From: Pedobacter montanisoli
GTDB taxonomy: Bacteria > Bacteroidota > Bacteroidia > Sphingobacteriales > Sphingobacteriaceae
Assembly: GCF_022809115.1 (NCBI RefSeq)
Contig: NZ_JALGBH010000002.1
Span: 310,001 to 374,000, forward strand
Length of the DNA: 64,000 nucleotides
Direction: 5' to 3'
A program made the position numbers and the translations under genes. Below are positions 44,142-53,130 of the stretch, piece after piece. How positions within the stretch are numbered: position 1 is the stretch's first letter; every line of letters starts with the position of its first letter. A model generated the notes under the pieces. The model ran no database searches. It was not told where the DNA came from and saw nothing but the letters and a program-made list of their open reading frames with translations.

Positions 44142-46505
44142 ATGTTTAAACTGAATTTAAAAATAGCTTTACGTAACCTTTGGAAAAATAAAGGTTTTTC
44201 ACTGATCAATATTGGCGGTTTGGCCATTGGTTTAGCCAGTTGTATGATATTGCTGCTTTATGTAGCTTATGAATGGAGCTATGACAAGCAATTTACCAAT
44301 TACGACAAGACCTATGTAGTCTATAACAACCAGAAAACGCCTACGCAAACGTTTAGTTTTGTGGCCGTTTCAGGAGTAATGGAAAAAGAAGTTAGAGAAA
44401 AAGTTAACGGCGTAGCTGCGGTTACCCGTGTAGCCTATCCAGAAGAAACTCTTCTTTCATATAATAACAACAATATTAAGAAAGAAGTTGTTTCTGCCGA
44501 TCCAGACTTTTTAAAGATCTTTGATTATAAGGTACTTAAAGGCAATCCAAAAGATCTGTTAAAAAACCCTGATGGAGTTGTTCTTACCGAAACGCTTGCC
44601 AAAATTCTTTTTAATACAGAAGATCCTATTGGTAAAGTGATCAAATACGATAATAAAGAACCTCTTAAAGTAGAAGCAGTTATCCAAGATTTACCTAAAA
44701 ACTCATCCATCAGTGCCGATATGATCACTTCGTGGGCATTGTACGAAAAAATAAATCCATGGGTAAAAAACAGCGGATGGGGCAATAATTATTGCATGTT
44801 GTTTATCCAATTAAAGGATAATAAGTTCTTTAATACGGCTAATAATCATCTAAAAGGAATGATAAAGGCCAGTAATCCAGAAACGAACAACGAAGCCATG
44901 ATGTTCCCTTTAAAAAAATGGCATCTGTACAGCAAATTTGAAAACGGAGTTTCTGTTGGTGGTAAAATAGATAACCTTAGAATATTCCTGATCTTGGCAT
45001 TTAGCATCTTGCTGATCGCCTGTATCAATTTTATGAATCTTTCAACGGCAAAATCAGAGAAAAGAGCGAGAGAAGTTGGGGTGCGCAAGGCCATAGGATC
45101 TACTAGGGGAAATCTTGTTGGGCAGTTTATGTTAGAATCGGTTCTAATTGCCCTGTTCAGTACATTGGTAGCATTTGTGTTGATAGAAGTCAGCTTACCT
45201 TATTTTAACAATTTGTTGGGCATTACACTTAAAATCAATTATACAGATGTTTATTTCTGGACAGTTTTTATAGGCTTGGCATTAATTACCGGAATAGTTT
45301 CAGGAAGCTATCCAGCATTTTATTTATCGTCTTTTGAACCTGTTAAAGTACTTAAAGGTTTTAAGCTTGGCGGTAGCGGATCACTCTCTGTACGTAAGTT
45401 TTTGGTGGTGTTTCAGTTTGCTTTTTCTGCCTGTTTAATTATATGTACGGTGGTAATTTACCAGCAGTTAACTTATATCAAAAACAAACCTATAGGTTAT
45501 AACAGCGTAAACTTGCTAGAAATAAAAGCAGAGGGAGAGTTAGACAATGAGGGCAAGCGCAAGGTTTTAAAAGACTTGTTGATTAAATCGGGCGCAATAA
45601 CCGATTTTACAGAATACAGCACTTCTTTAACCGGATCGGGTAACAATACCTATGGTTTTAGCTGGCCTGGCAAAAATGAAAAAGACATTGTGTTGGTAAA
45701 TTTTAGGTTTACCAATTTAGATTTTACCAAAACCACAGGCATGAGCCTTTTGCAAGGTAGAGACTTTGCCAAAGAATTTAAAGATACGGCAAGTGTTATG
45801 GTAAACGAAGCCATGGTTAAAACAATGGGAATGGAAAAACCTGTTGGGCAAATCGTTTCTTGGGGCGATGACAAATACAAAATAATAGGGGTACTTAACG
45901 ATTATGTAATGGGCAGCCCGTATAAAAAACCTATGCCCTTAGTCGTAATGCAAAACCCAAGTGCGGCTAATACAATTATTGTAAGACTTAACCCTGAAAA
46001 TAATGCTACAAACTCGGTAGAAAAAATAAAAAACATCATTAAAGAAGTTAATCCAGCATATCCAGCTGAAATCAAGTTTGTGAGCGAAAAATTTGAGAGT
46101 AAACTGAATGATGAGAAACTGTTAGGAACACTGGCCAACTGGTTTGGCGGCTTGGCCATATTTATCTCTTGTTTAGGTTTATTAGGTCTGGCTCTGTATA
46201 TGGCTACACAGCGTAAAAAAGAAATCAGTATCCGTAAAGTACTGGGCGCAAGTACAGGCAACATTCTTACTTTGTTAAATAAGGAGTTTATTGTTCTGGT
46301 AATTATTGCTAATGCGGTGGCTTTTCCACTGGCCTATATCATTATTAATAAATGGCTTATCGGTTTTGAGTACCATGTTAGTTTATCGGTTATTCCTTTC
46401 CTGATCGCCATCAGTCTTTCTATTCTTGTGGCCATCCTTACGGTAAGTATCCAGTCGGTAAAAGTGGCTAAATCAAATCCGGTAGATGCGCTAAAATATG
46501 AATAG
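44142..46505 (+). CDS. ABC permease, FtsX/MacB type, copy 2 of 7
   Basis: The 787-residue copy has coupling motifs KRAREVGVRKAIGS near residue 308 and RKKEISIRKVLGA near 689. Its first periplasmic domain begins YDKQFTNYDKTYVVYNNQKT and differs from copy 1 in most positions, although the framework phrases GSYPAFYLSSFEPVKVLKG and LHLYSKFENGVSVGG-like sequence are shared. The second periplasmic domain has SLLQGRDFAKEFKDTASVMV. No frameshift or missing helix is seen, so the gene appears functional. Confidence 0.9.
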   Translation: MFKLNLKIALRNLWKNKGFSLINIGGLAIGLASCMILLLYVAYEWSYDKQFTNYDKTYVVYNNQKTPTQTFSFVAVSGVMEKEVREKVNGVAAVTRVAYPEETLLSYNNNNIKKEVVSADPDFLKIFDYKVLKGNPKDLLKNPDGVVLTETLAKILFNTEDPIGKVIKYDNKEPLKVEAVIQDLPKNSSISADMITSWALYEKINPWVKNSGWGNNYCMLFIQLKDNKFFNTANNHLKGMIKASNPETNNEAMMFPLKKWHLYSKFENGVSVGGKIDNLRIFLILAFSILLIACINFMNLSTAKSEKRAREVGVRKAIGSTRGNLVGQFMLESVLIALFSTLVAFVLIEVSLPYFNNLLGITLKINYTDVYFWTVFIGLALITGIVSGSYPAFYLSSFEPVKVLKGFKLGGSGSLSVRKFLVVFQFAFSACLIICTVVIYQQLTYIKNKPIGYNSVNLLEIKAEGELDNEGKRKVLKDLLIKSGAITDFTEYSTSLTGSGNNTYGFSWPGKNEKDIVLVNFRFTNLDFTKTTGMSLLQGRDFAKEFKDTASVMVNEAMVKTMGMEKPVGQIVSWGDDKYKIIGVLNDYVMGSPYKKPMPLVVMQNPSAANTIIVRLNPENNATNSVEKIKNIIKEVNPAYPAEIKFVSEKFESKLNDEKLLGTLANWFGGLAIFISCLGLLGLALYMATQRKKEISIRKVLGASTGNILTLLNKEFIVLVIIANAVAFPLAYIIINKWLIGFEYHVSLSVIPFLIAISLSILVAILTVSIQSVKVAKSNPVDALKYE

Positions 46506-46653
46506 ATAAAGATGTAAAGTCTGGAGACGGAAGTCCGAAGCCAAAAATTAAAGGTCGGGAGTCCGAAAAGACAACCAACGATAAGCGAATAACAATCAAC
46601 GAAAGACGAAAAACGACCGATAAAAAACGAGTAAAAAACACATAACCACAAAA
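46506..46653 (+). other. Spacer between permeases 2 and 3
   Basis: Just after the stop lies TAGATAAAGATGTAAAGTCTG, a block nearly repeated after permease 4 (51494 onward). It is followed by GGAAGTCCGAAGCC and an A/C/G-rich ACCAACGATAAGCGAATAAC-like tract up to the next ATG. Confidence 0.6.
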
Positions 46654-49023
46654 ATGTTTAAACTCAATTTAAAAATAGCCTTGCGTAACCTTTGGAAAAA
46701 TAAAGGGATTACAGCCATAAATATTGGTGGATTAGCTATTGCTTTGGCAGCCTTTGTTTTGGTCATGTTATATTTTACTTATGAAACTAGTTTTGATAAG
46801 GAAAATCCGAATTATGATCATGTTTATATTGTTGGAATAAATTATCCAGAATTTAAAACTGATTATGCCCCTGCGCCATTTGCAGTAGCTATCAAACAAA
46901 ATTTTCCTGAAGTAGATAGAGTTGGCCTTGTTAAGGGTAGCTCTTTTGAGTTGACAATTAAAAATGGGGGAAATACACTTTTTACGAGTAAAATTCTCAC
47001 TGTTGATTGCAATGCGGCCAAAATTCTCAACATCAACCCCAGTGGCGGTCTTGTAAAACCATCTGGAGATGCAGAAAGACTTAATTATTTAAGTAATGAA
47101 AGCATGAAAATACTCTTTCCTGATAAAAAGGATAATAAACCGGAGATAGTTGGATTTGGAGCAAGTAATTTAGGGATAACCGGAATAATAGCTGGGTCAA
47201 TAAAAAATGATCCTCATTCTAACTTTAATTTCGATGGTGTTTCTATTAGCAATAAATTAGGTAATCGTGATAACTATGACATGAACGATTATACCATTTA
47301 TCTACAGCTAAAACCTGGCGTTAATGTATTAAGTTTAGAACGAAAAATCACTGATCTCTATAGAGCAGAATTACTAAAAAATAAAGTAGGGGGAAGTAAG
47401 GATGAACTAAAAGGCATTTCTACATTTTTAGATCCACTATCGAGTTTGCATTTAAAGCCAAAAGCTGGTAATAACACTCCATATAAAATACTCATTGCGA
47501 TTTCAGTTTTGGGCTTGTTGATTTTGCTAATAGCCTGCATTAATTTTACTAACCTGAGTATTGCACAAGCCACTAAGCGTGCCAAAGAAGTTGGTGTTAA
47601 AAAAGTTATGGGAGCTTTTCGTTTCCAATTGATCACACAATTTCTTATTGAGATTTTTATGCAATGTTTTGCTGCTATCATTTTGGCTTTAATTTTAGCA
47701 GAATTGGTGTTACCAAGCTTCAATACACTGTTTCAAGTACAATTATCGATTTGGCATTTGGGTAACGATTTGTTTTGGCAACTACCACTAATTTTATCTG
47801 TAATTACACTTATTGCAGGTATTTATCCGGCAATAATTTTATCTGGGTTTAAACCTATATTGGTTTTAAAAGGTAATTTTTCTACTAGCAAACAAAGTTA
47901 TGTGTTGCGTAATAGTTTGATAGTTTTTCAGTTCAGTATTGCTGTTGTTTTCATGATAAGTTTACTTATTATCAATTCGCAATTAAAGTATATGCGAAGT
48001 CAGGATTTAGGTTTTACAGCAGATGAAGTGGTTTATATTAAAAACATTTCCATTTTTAACGATCCTTTAAAATTTGAACCAGTTAGAGAAAAAATTCTAA
48101 AAATTCCGGGTATAAAATCAGCAACCGTAGCCACTTTTGTACCAAGTGGTCAAAATGGAGTAAATAGTTACGTGGCCAATGGTATAAAAGCCAATATTGA
48201 TTTTGTGGGCGTAGATTTTGATTACTTCGAGACTTTGGATATTAAGCTAAAAAAAGGGCGTTTTTTTTCTCGTGAATTTAAAACAGATACTGCAAACTCT
48301 GCTGTAATAAATGAAAGCGCCATGGTTAAATATGGTATAAAAAATCCAATCGGACAAACTATAAGAGGTTGCAATATAGATTATAAAATTGTTGGGGTTG
48401 TTAAAGATTTTAAAACACAAGGTTTTGAAAATATTGTTCAACCTACTATTTATACCATTAAAGAACCATGCGGAGGGAACAAAATGCAAATCATGCTAAA
48501 AATTGAACAGAAGATGATGGCTGGTGCATTAGCTACATTGAAAGCACAATGGTCTGATATTAATAAGCAAGATGGTGAAGATTTCAGATATCTGTTTCTG
48601 GATGAAATGTATGGTAAGCTTTTTAAAAAGCAAGAGCAATTGCAAACGGTCTTTTTTGCGGCAGCGCTGCTAACTATTTTTATTGCCATTTTAGGACTCT
48701 TTGCCTTCGTAAAATATATCACTAATGTTAGAATCAAAGAAATAGCACTTCGCAAAATATTAGGTGCAAGTAACTTTCAGATTATGAAATTAATTAATTC
48801 TTCATTCTTTGTTATGGTATTAATTGCCAATTTAATATCCTGGCCACTTGCCTATGTTTTAACCAAAAAATGGCTTTCAACTTTTGCTTATCGAATTGAT
48901 ATGCCCGTTTTGCCTTTTATGTTAAGTGCAGTGGTAACTGTTTTATTAACCATTATTACGGTAAGCATACAAACCAATAAAGCTGTGAAAGCTAAACCTG
49001 TTGATGCTCTGAAATATGAATAG
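46654..49023 (+). CDS. ABC permease, FtsX/MacB type, copy 3 of 7
   Basis: The 789-residue copy has coupling motifs KRAKEVGVKKVMGA near residue 308 and RIKEIALRKILGA near 692. It forms a close pair with copy 4: identical length, and shared phrases such as NPNYDHVYIVG, FTNLSIAQATKRAKEVGVKK, DYKIVGVVKDFKTQGFEN and KPVDALKYE. Its DNA looks more AT-rich than copy 4 (21 versus 27 G or C in one comparable 60-base sample), so it may have a different recent history. Membrane helices are complete. Confidence 0.9.
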   Translation: MFKLNLKIALRNLWKNKGITAINIGGLAIALAAFVLVMLYFTYETSFDKENPNYDHVYIVGINYPEFKTDYAPAPFAVAIKQNFPEVDRVGLVKGSSFELTIKNGGNTLFTSKILTVDCNAAKILNINPSGGLVKPSGDAERLNYLSNESMKILFPDKKDNKPEIVGFGASNLGITGIIAGSIKNDPHSNFNFDGVSISNKLGNRDNYDMNDYTIYLQLKPGVNVLSLERKITDLYRAELLKNKVGGSKDELKGISTFLDPLSSLHLKPKAGNNTPYKILIAISVLGLLILLIACINFTNLSIAQATKRAKEVGVKKVMGAFRFQLITQFLIEIFMQCFAAIILALILAELVLPSFNTLFQVQLSIWHLGNDLFWQLPLILSVITLIAGIYPAIILSGFKPILVLKGNFSTSKQSYVLRNSLIVFQFSIAVVFMISLLIINSQLKYMRSQDLGFTADEVVYIKNISIFNDPLKFEPVREKILKIPGIKSATVATFVPSGQNGVNSYVANGIKANIDFVGVDFDYFETLDIKLKKGRFFSREFKTDTANSAVINESAMVKYGIKNPIGQTIRGCNIDYKIVGVVKDFKTQGFENIVQPTIYTIKEPCGGNKMQIMLKIEQKMMAGALATLKAQWSDINKQDGEDFRYLFLDEMYGKLFKKQEQLQTVFFAAALLTIFIAILGLFAFVKYITNVRIKEIALRKILGASNFQIMKLINSSFFVMVLIANLISWPLAYVLTKKWLSTFAYRIDMPVLPFMLSAVVTVLLTIITVSIQTNKAVKAKPVDALKYE

Positions 49024-49126
49024 CCTGAAGACGGAAGTCTAAAGCCTAAAACAAACAAAAAACGAATAATGACCAATGAAAGACGAATAATAAACATCGA
49101 GTAAAACACCATAAACCACAAAAAAA
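49024..49126 (+). other. Spacer between permeases 3 and 4
   Basis: It holds the shared GAAGACGGAAGTCTAAAGCC block and then A-rich words such as AAAACGAATAATGACC, ending CCACAAAAAAAATG. It is the most A-rich of the spacers. Confidence 0.6.
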
Positions 49127-51496
49127 ATGTTTAAACTCAATTTAAAAATAGCATTACGTAATCTTTGGAGAAACAAAAGTATTACTGCCATAAATATTGG
49201 AGGCCTTGCCATTGCATTGGCTGCTTTCCTGATCCTTATGATTTATGTTACTTATGAAACTACTTTTGATAAGGACAATCCCAATTATAATCATATTTAT
49301 TTAGTTGGACGTAAATCATCTGCTTTCCAGACAAATTTTACTCCGCCATCATTAAGCAAAGAGATCAAAGCAAATTTTCCGGAAGTTGAAGCGGCCGGAA
49401 CCATTAAGCACAATTTCTTTGAATTTGCGATAAATAAAGATGCCAATACCGTATTTGCTAAGAAACACATTTTTATAGAGTACGAAGCAGCTAAGATCCT
49501 GAATATAAAACCTGAACATGGTCTTACGCAACCGGCTGGCGATGAGTTTATTTTTTACCTCAATAAACCTTATATGGAAACCTTGTTTCCGGGTAAAAAA
49601 GATGATAAGCCTGAAATGGTTTCGCTCGGAAGCAAATCTGCAGGACATACCGGAAAAATAAGCGGTGTTATCCAAACAGATGCACATTCAAATATAGATT
49701 TTGATGTACTGACAGTTGTTAAAGAACTGGGCAAAGGCGAAAATTATGGTTACAACAATTACTTCACTTATATACAGGTAAAACCTGGGACAGATATTGC
49801 CTTACTCACTAAAAAAATAGAGAAAATGTATCGTGCCAATACGGCAAAGGCTTTTGGCGAACCAGATTGGAAAGAGATCAATAGCGTTAATGTTTTTCTT
49901 GATCCTTTGAAAAATTTGCATTTAAGACCTACAGCTGGTACAGATACAAACTATAAAGTAGTGCTGGCCATATCGGTACTGGGCTTATTGATGTTAGTTA
50001 TAGCCTGTATCAATTTTACCAACCTAAGTATTGCACAGGCAGCTAAAAGAGCTAAAGAAGTAGGTGTAAAAAAAGTAATGGGCGTTTTCCGTTACCAGCT
50101 TGTATTTCAGTTCATCACAGAAATACTGATACAATGTATTGTGGCCGGAGGGGTGGCACTTATATTGGCCGAACTGATCCTGCCGGCATTTAACAGCTTA
50201 TTTGAAATCAACCTTAACATATGGCATAACAATACCGCTATTTTCTGGCAATTACCAGCTATAATTATGGGTATTACTCTTATTGCCGGTATCTATCCTG
50301 CGTTGGTTCTCTCGGGTTTCAGACCAGCTCTGGTATTAAAAGGTAACTTTCAGACCAGCAGACAAAGTTACTGGCTTAAAAACAGCTTGCTCGTATTTCA
50401 GTTTGCGGTAGCAGTTATCTTTATTGTAGGTCTGTTTATTATTAATTCGCAGCTTAAATATATGCGAACGCAAGATGTAGGATTTAAAGCCGAGCAAGTG
50501 GTAGCTGTAAAAAACATGGCATTTTTCACAGATCCTAAGGTTTTTGAACCCGTTCGCGAAAAGATCATGCAAATACCAGGTGTAAAATCGGTAACTGTTG
50601 CAAATGCCATTCCTGATGGTTCAAAGTTGGGCAAGAATGGTTATACAGCCGAAGGTAAGAAAGAAACACTTGGTTTCTTGGATGTTGATTTTGATTACTT
50701 TGAAACTTTAGGTATTTCGTTAAAAGAAGGCAGATTTTTTAACAGGGCATTTAAATCAGATACTGTAAACTCAGCTATTCTTAACGAAAGTGCCGTTGCT
50801 AAATATGGTTTGGTAAATCCGATTGGTAAAACCATAAGAGGTTGCAGTATGGATTATAAGATTGTAGGCGTAATCAAAGATTTTAAATCAGAAGGATTTG
50901 AAAATGCGGTAGAACCTACTATTTATAGCTTAAACAATCCTTGCGGTAATGCTAAACTCGAAATCCTGATTAAGATAGAAGCCCAGCAGATGTCTGCTGC
51001 ATTAGAAGGCTTAAAAAGACAATGGTCGTCTATTAACAAGTTAGATGGAGATCATTTCCGTTACCAGTTTTTGGATGAATTGTATGGTCGTTTGTTTAAA
51101 AAACAAGAACAATTGCAGGCCATATTTTTTGTAGCCGCTATGCTTACCGTATTTATAGCTGTATTGGGTTTGTTTGCCTTTGCTAAATATGTAACCAATG
51201 CACGCAATAAAGAAATTGCGGTACGTAAAGTTTTAGGTGCTACCGATTTACAGATTTTAAAACTGTTAAACAGCTCATTCTTTGTTATTGTGCTTATCGC
51301 CAATTTACTGGGCTGGCCTTTAGCTTATTTGCTAACCAAAAAATGGCTCGAAACCTTTGCTTACAGAGCAGATATGCCTGTAACTCCATTTGTATTGAGT
51401 GCTTTGATTACTATGGGTTTGTCTTTGCTTACTGTGAGCATACAAGCTTCAAAAAGTGTGAAAGCTAAACCGGTTGACGCCTTGAAATATGAATAG
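49127..51496 (+). CDS. ABC permease, FtsX/MacB type, copy 4 of 7
   Basis: The 789-residue copy is the sister of copy 3. It carries NLWRNK instead of NLWKNK at the N-terminus, coupling motifs KRAKEVGVKKVMGV near 308 and RNKEIAVRKVLGA near 692, and the tail KPVDALKYE. Differences from copy 3 are concentrated in the first periplasmic domain (residues 60-230) and in a short insert GSKLGKNGYTAEG in the second. That pattern would fit diversification of the substrate-facing parts. The reading frame is intact. Confidence 0.9.
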   Translation: MFKLNLKIALRNLWRNKSITAINIGGLAIALAAFLILMIYVTYETTFDKDNPNYNHIYLVGRKSSAFQTNFTPPSLSKEIKANFPEVEAAGTIKHNFFEFAINKDANTVFAKKHIFIEYEAAKILNIKPEHGLTQPAGDEFIFYLNKPYMETLFPGKKDDKPEMVSLGSKSAGHTGKISGVIQTDAHSNIDFDVLTVVKELGKGENYGYNNYFTYIQVKPGTDIALLTKKIEKMYRANTAKAFGEPDWKEINSVNVFLDPLKNLHLRPTAGTDTNYKVVLAISVLGLLMLVIACINFTNLSIAQAAKRAKEVGVKKVMGVFRYQLVFQFITEILIQCIVAGGVALILAELILPAFNSLFEINLNIWHNNTAIFWQLPAIIMGITLIAGIYPALVLSGFRPALVLKGNFQTSRQSYWLKNSLLVFQFAVAVIFIVGLFIINSQLKYMRTQDVGFKAEQVVAVKNMAFFTDPKVFEPVREKIMQIPGVKSVTVANAIPDGSKLGKNGYTAEGKKETLGFLDVDFDYFETLGISLKEGRFFNRAFKSDTVNSAILNESAVAKYGLVNPIGKTIRGCSMDYKIVGVIKDFKSEGFENAVEPTIYSLNNPCGNAKLEILIKIEAQQMSAALEGLKRQWSSINKLDGDHFRYQFLDELYGRLFKKQEQLQAIFFVAAMLTVFIAVLGLFAFAKYVTNARNKEIAVRKVLGATDLQILKLLNSSFFVIVLIANLLGWPLAYLLTKKWLETFAYRADMPVTPFVLSALITMGLSLLTVSIQASKSVKAKPVDALKYE

Positions 51497-51573
51497 ATAA
51501 AGATGTGAAGTCTGAAGACGGAAGTCCGAAGCCTAAAACAAACGACAAACGAACAATAACAAACGAACAGACA
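51497..51573 (+). other. Spacer between permease 4 and the S41-like gene
   Basis: The block after the stop repeats the one after permease 2 (GATAAAGATGTGAAGTCTGA, then GGAAGTCCGAAGCC), followed by ACGACAAACGAACAATAAC. The S41-like gene therefore carries the same leader type as the permeases. Confidence 0.6.
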
Positions 51574-53043
51574 ATGAAACATAAATTTTTAATACTAACC
51601 TTACTGATGATTGGATTGGGATTTTTTAACGGTTATGCGCAAAGCTGTAACTGTGAAGAAAATTTCAATTGGGTAAAGAAAACGTTTGAAGAGAACGATG
51701 CCGGGTTTAAGTATGCTTTAAGTGTTAAAGGCAAACAGGCATACGAAGATCATAACAAAAGAATTTTAGAGAAGATTAAAACAGCTAAAACGCTGAACGA
51801 ATGTGCACCTATACTTTATGAATGGTTGGAGTTTTTCCGTTCGGGGCATATTGCCATTAGGTTAACAAACCAAAATTCAAATAATAATACCAATACAACT
51901 GCAGTTGCAACCAGCTCGGCAAATTATGATAATTGGGAAACGCTGAAGGTTAATCTGCCTGAATTTGAAAAATATCTGGCTAATAAAAAAGAACAGGATC
52001 TGGAAGGCATATGGGTTACCGAACCTTATAAAATAGGAATCAAGAAAGTAAAGAATGATTATATCGGATTTATCATCGAATCAGGTGCTGATACATGGAA
52101 AAAAGATCAAGTAAAACTTAAAGTTACCCATAAGAACAATAAGCTTTACTCTACTTTTTATATGCGTGATCATAGTGCGGTAGAATCAGATAAGGTTGAA
52201 CCTTTTGGTAAGAATACATTGCAATTGGGAAATACTGCCTTAAAAAGAGTATATCCCAAGTTAGAAGAGGATAAAGATATTAAAGCCTATTCGAGAATAA
52301 TAGAGGCCAGAAAACCTTTTATGGAGAAACTGGATGATAAGACCGTTTATATCAGAATCCCGTCGTTTAACGTAAGCAGTAAAAAAGATATAGACAGTGT
52401 ATTGAACTTACACAGAGCAACCATTTTAAAAACAGAAAATCTGATACTGGATATCCGTTACGGTACAGGCGGTAGCGATTCGAGTTTTGGAGAAATCATT
52501 CCTTTTATTTACACCAACCCCATAAGAACAGTAGGAGTAGAATATTACTCAACAAAACTGAATAACCAACGTATGCTCGATTTTATCAGTAAACCTGAGT
52601 ATGGTTTTGATGAAGATGATAAAAAATGGGCAAAAAAAGCATACGATACACTTGAAAAACACTTAGGAACCTTTATGTCCTTAAATAAATATCCCGTTTC
52701 AGAAGAAAAGCTGGATACTATACATGAATACCCTAAAAATGTAGGCATCATTATCAATAAAAATAATGGAAGCACAGATGAACAGTTTCTGTTAGCAGCC
52801 AAACAAAGTAAAAAAGTAAAACTTTTTGGTACCACAACTCACGGCGTGCTCGATATCTCAAACATGTATTTTGTACCCTCACCATGCAAAGAATTTGAAC
52901 TGGGTTATTCGTTAAGCAGAAGCAAAAGAATACCTGATTTCCCGATAGATGAAATAGGCATACAGCCCGATTTTTATATAGATGAATCTATTCCTAAATA
53001 CAAATGGGTAGAATTTGTAAGCGGGGTACTGAATAATAAATAG
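51574..53043 (+). CDS. Secreted S41-peptidase-like protein
   Basis: The 489-residue protein starts with a signal peptide (FLILTLLMIGLGFFNGYAQ). A cysteine pair CNC and a helical N-terminal part follow, then a C-terminal region like S41 proteases: FFRSGHIAIRL, VYIRIPSFN, LILDIRYGTGGSDSSFGEII and NGSTDEQFLLAAKQSKKVKL with candidate nucleophile Ser400. The usual lysine in the last motif is not evident, so activity is uncertain. The ATG at 51574 is chosen over a frame starting in the spacer. It is the only non-transporter gene inside the array. Confidence 0.75.
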   Translation: MKHKFLILTLLMIGLGFFNGYAQSCNCEENFNWVKKTFEENDAGFKYALSVKGKQAYEDHNKRILEKIKTAKTLNECAPILYEWLEFFRSGHIAIRLTNQNSNNNTNTTAVATSSANYDNWETLKVNLPEFEKYLANKKEQDLEGIWVTEPYKIGIKKVKNDYIGFIIESGADTWKKDQVKLKVTHKNNKLYSTFYMRDHSAVESDKVEPFGKNTLQLGNTALKRVYPKLEEDKDIKAYSRIIEARKPFMEKLDDKTVYIRIPSFNVSSKKDIDSVLNLHRATILKTENLILDIRYGTGGSDSSFGEIIPFIYTNPIRTVGVEYYSTKLNNQRMLDFISKPEYGFDEDDKKWAKKAYDTLEKHLGTFMSLNKYPVSEEKLDTIHEYPKNVGIIINKNNGSTDEQFLLAAKQSKKVKLFGTTTHGVLDISNMYFVPSPCKEFELGYSLSRSKRIPDFPIDEIGIQPDFYIDESIPKYKWVEFVSGVLNNK

Positions 53044-53130
53044 TACTCATTTGAGATAAGACCTAGTTGGATTGAACGACCAACGAACCAACGAACCAAC
53101 GACCAACGAACCAACAAAACCAGACCAAAA
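53044..53130 (+). other. Spacer before permease 5
   Basis: It contains repeated words of the form ACGAACCAACGACCA: CCAACGAA occurs four times within 53079-53116. The end is CAGACCAAAAATG. The preceding purine-rich block is absent here. Confidence 0.6.
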
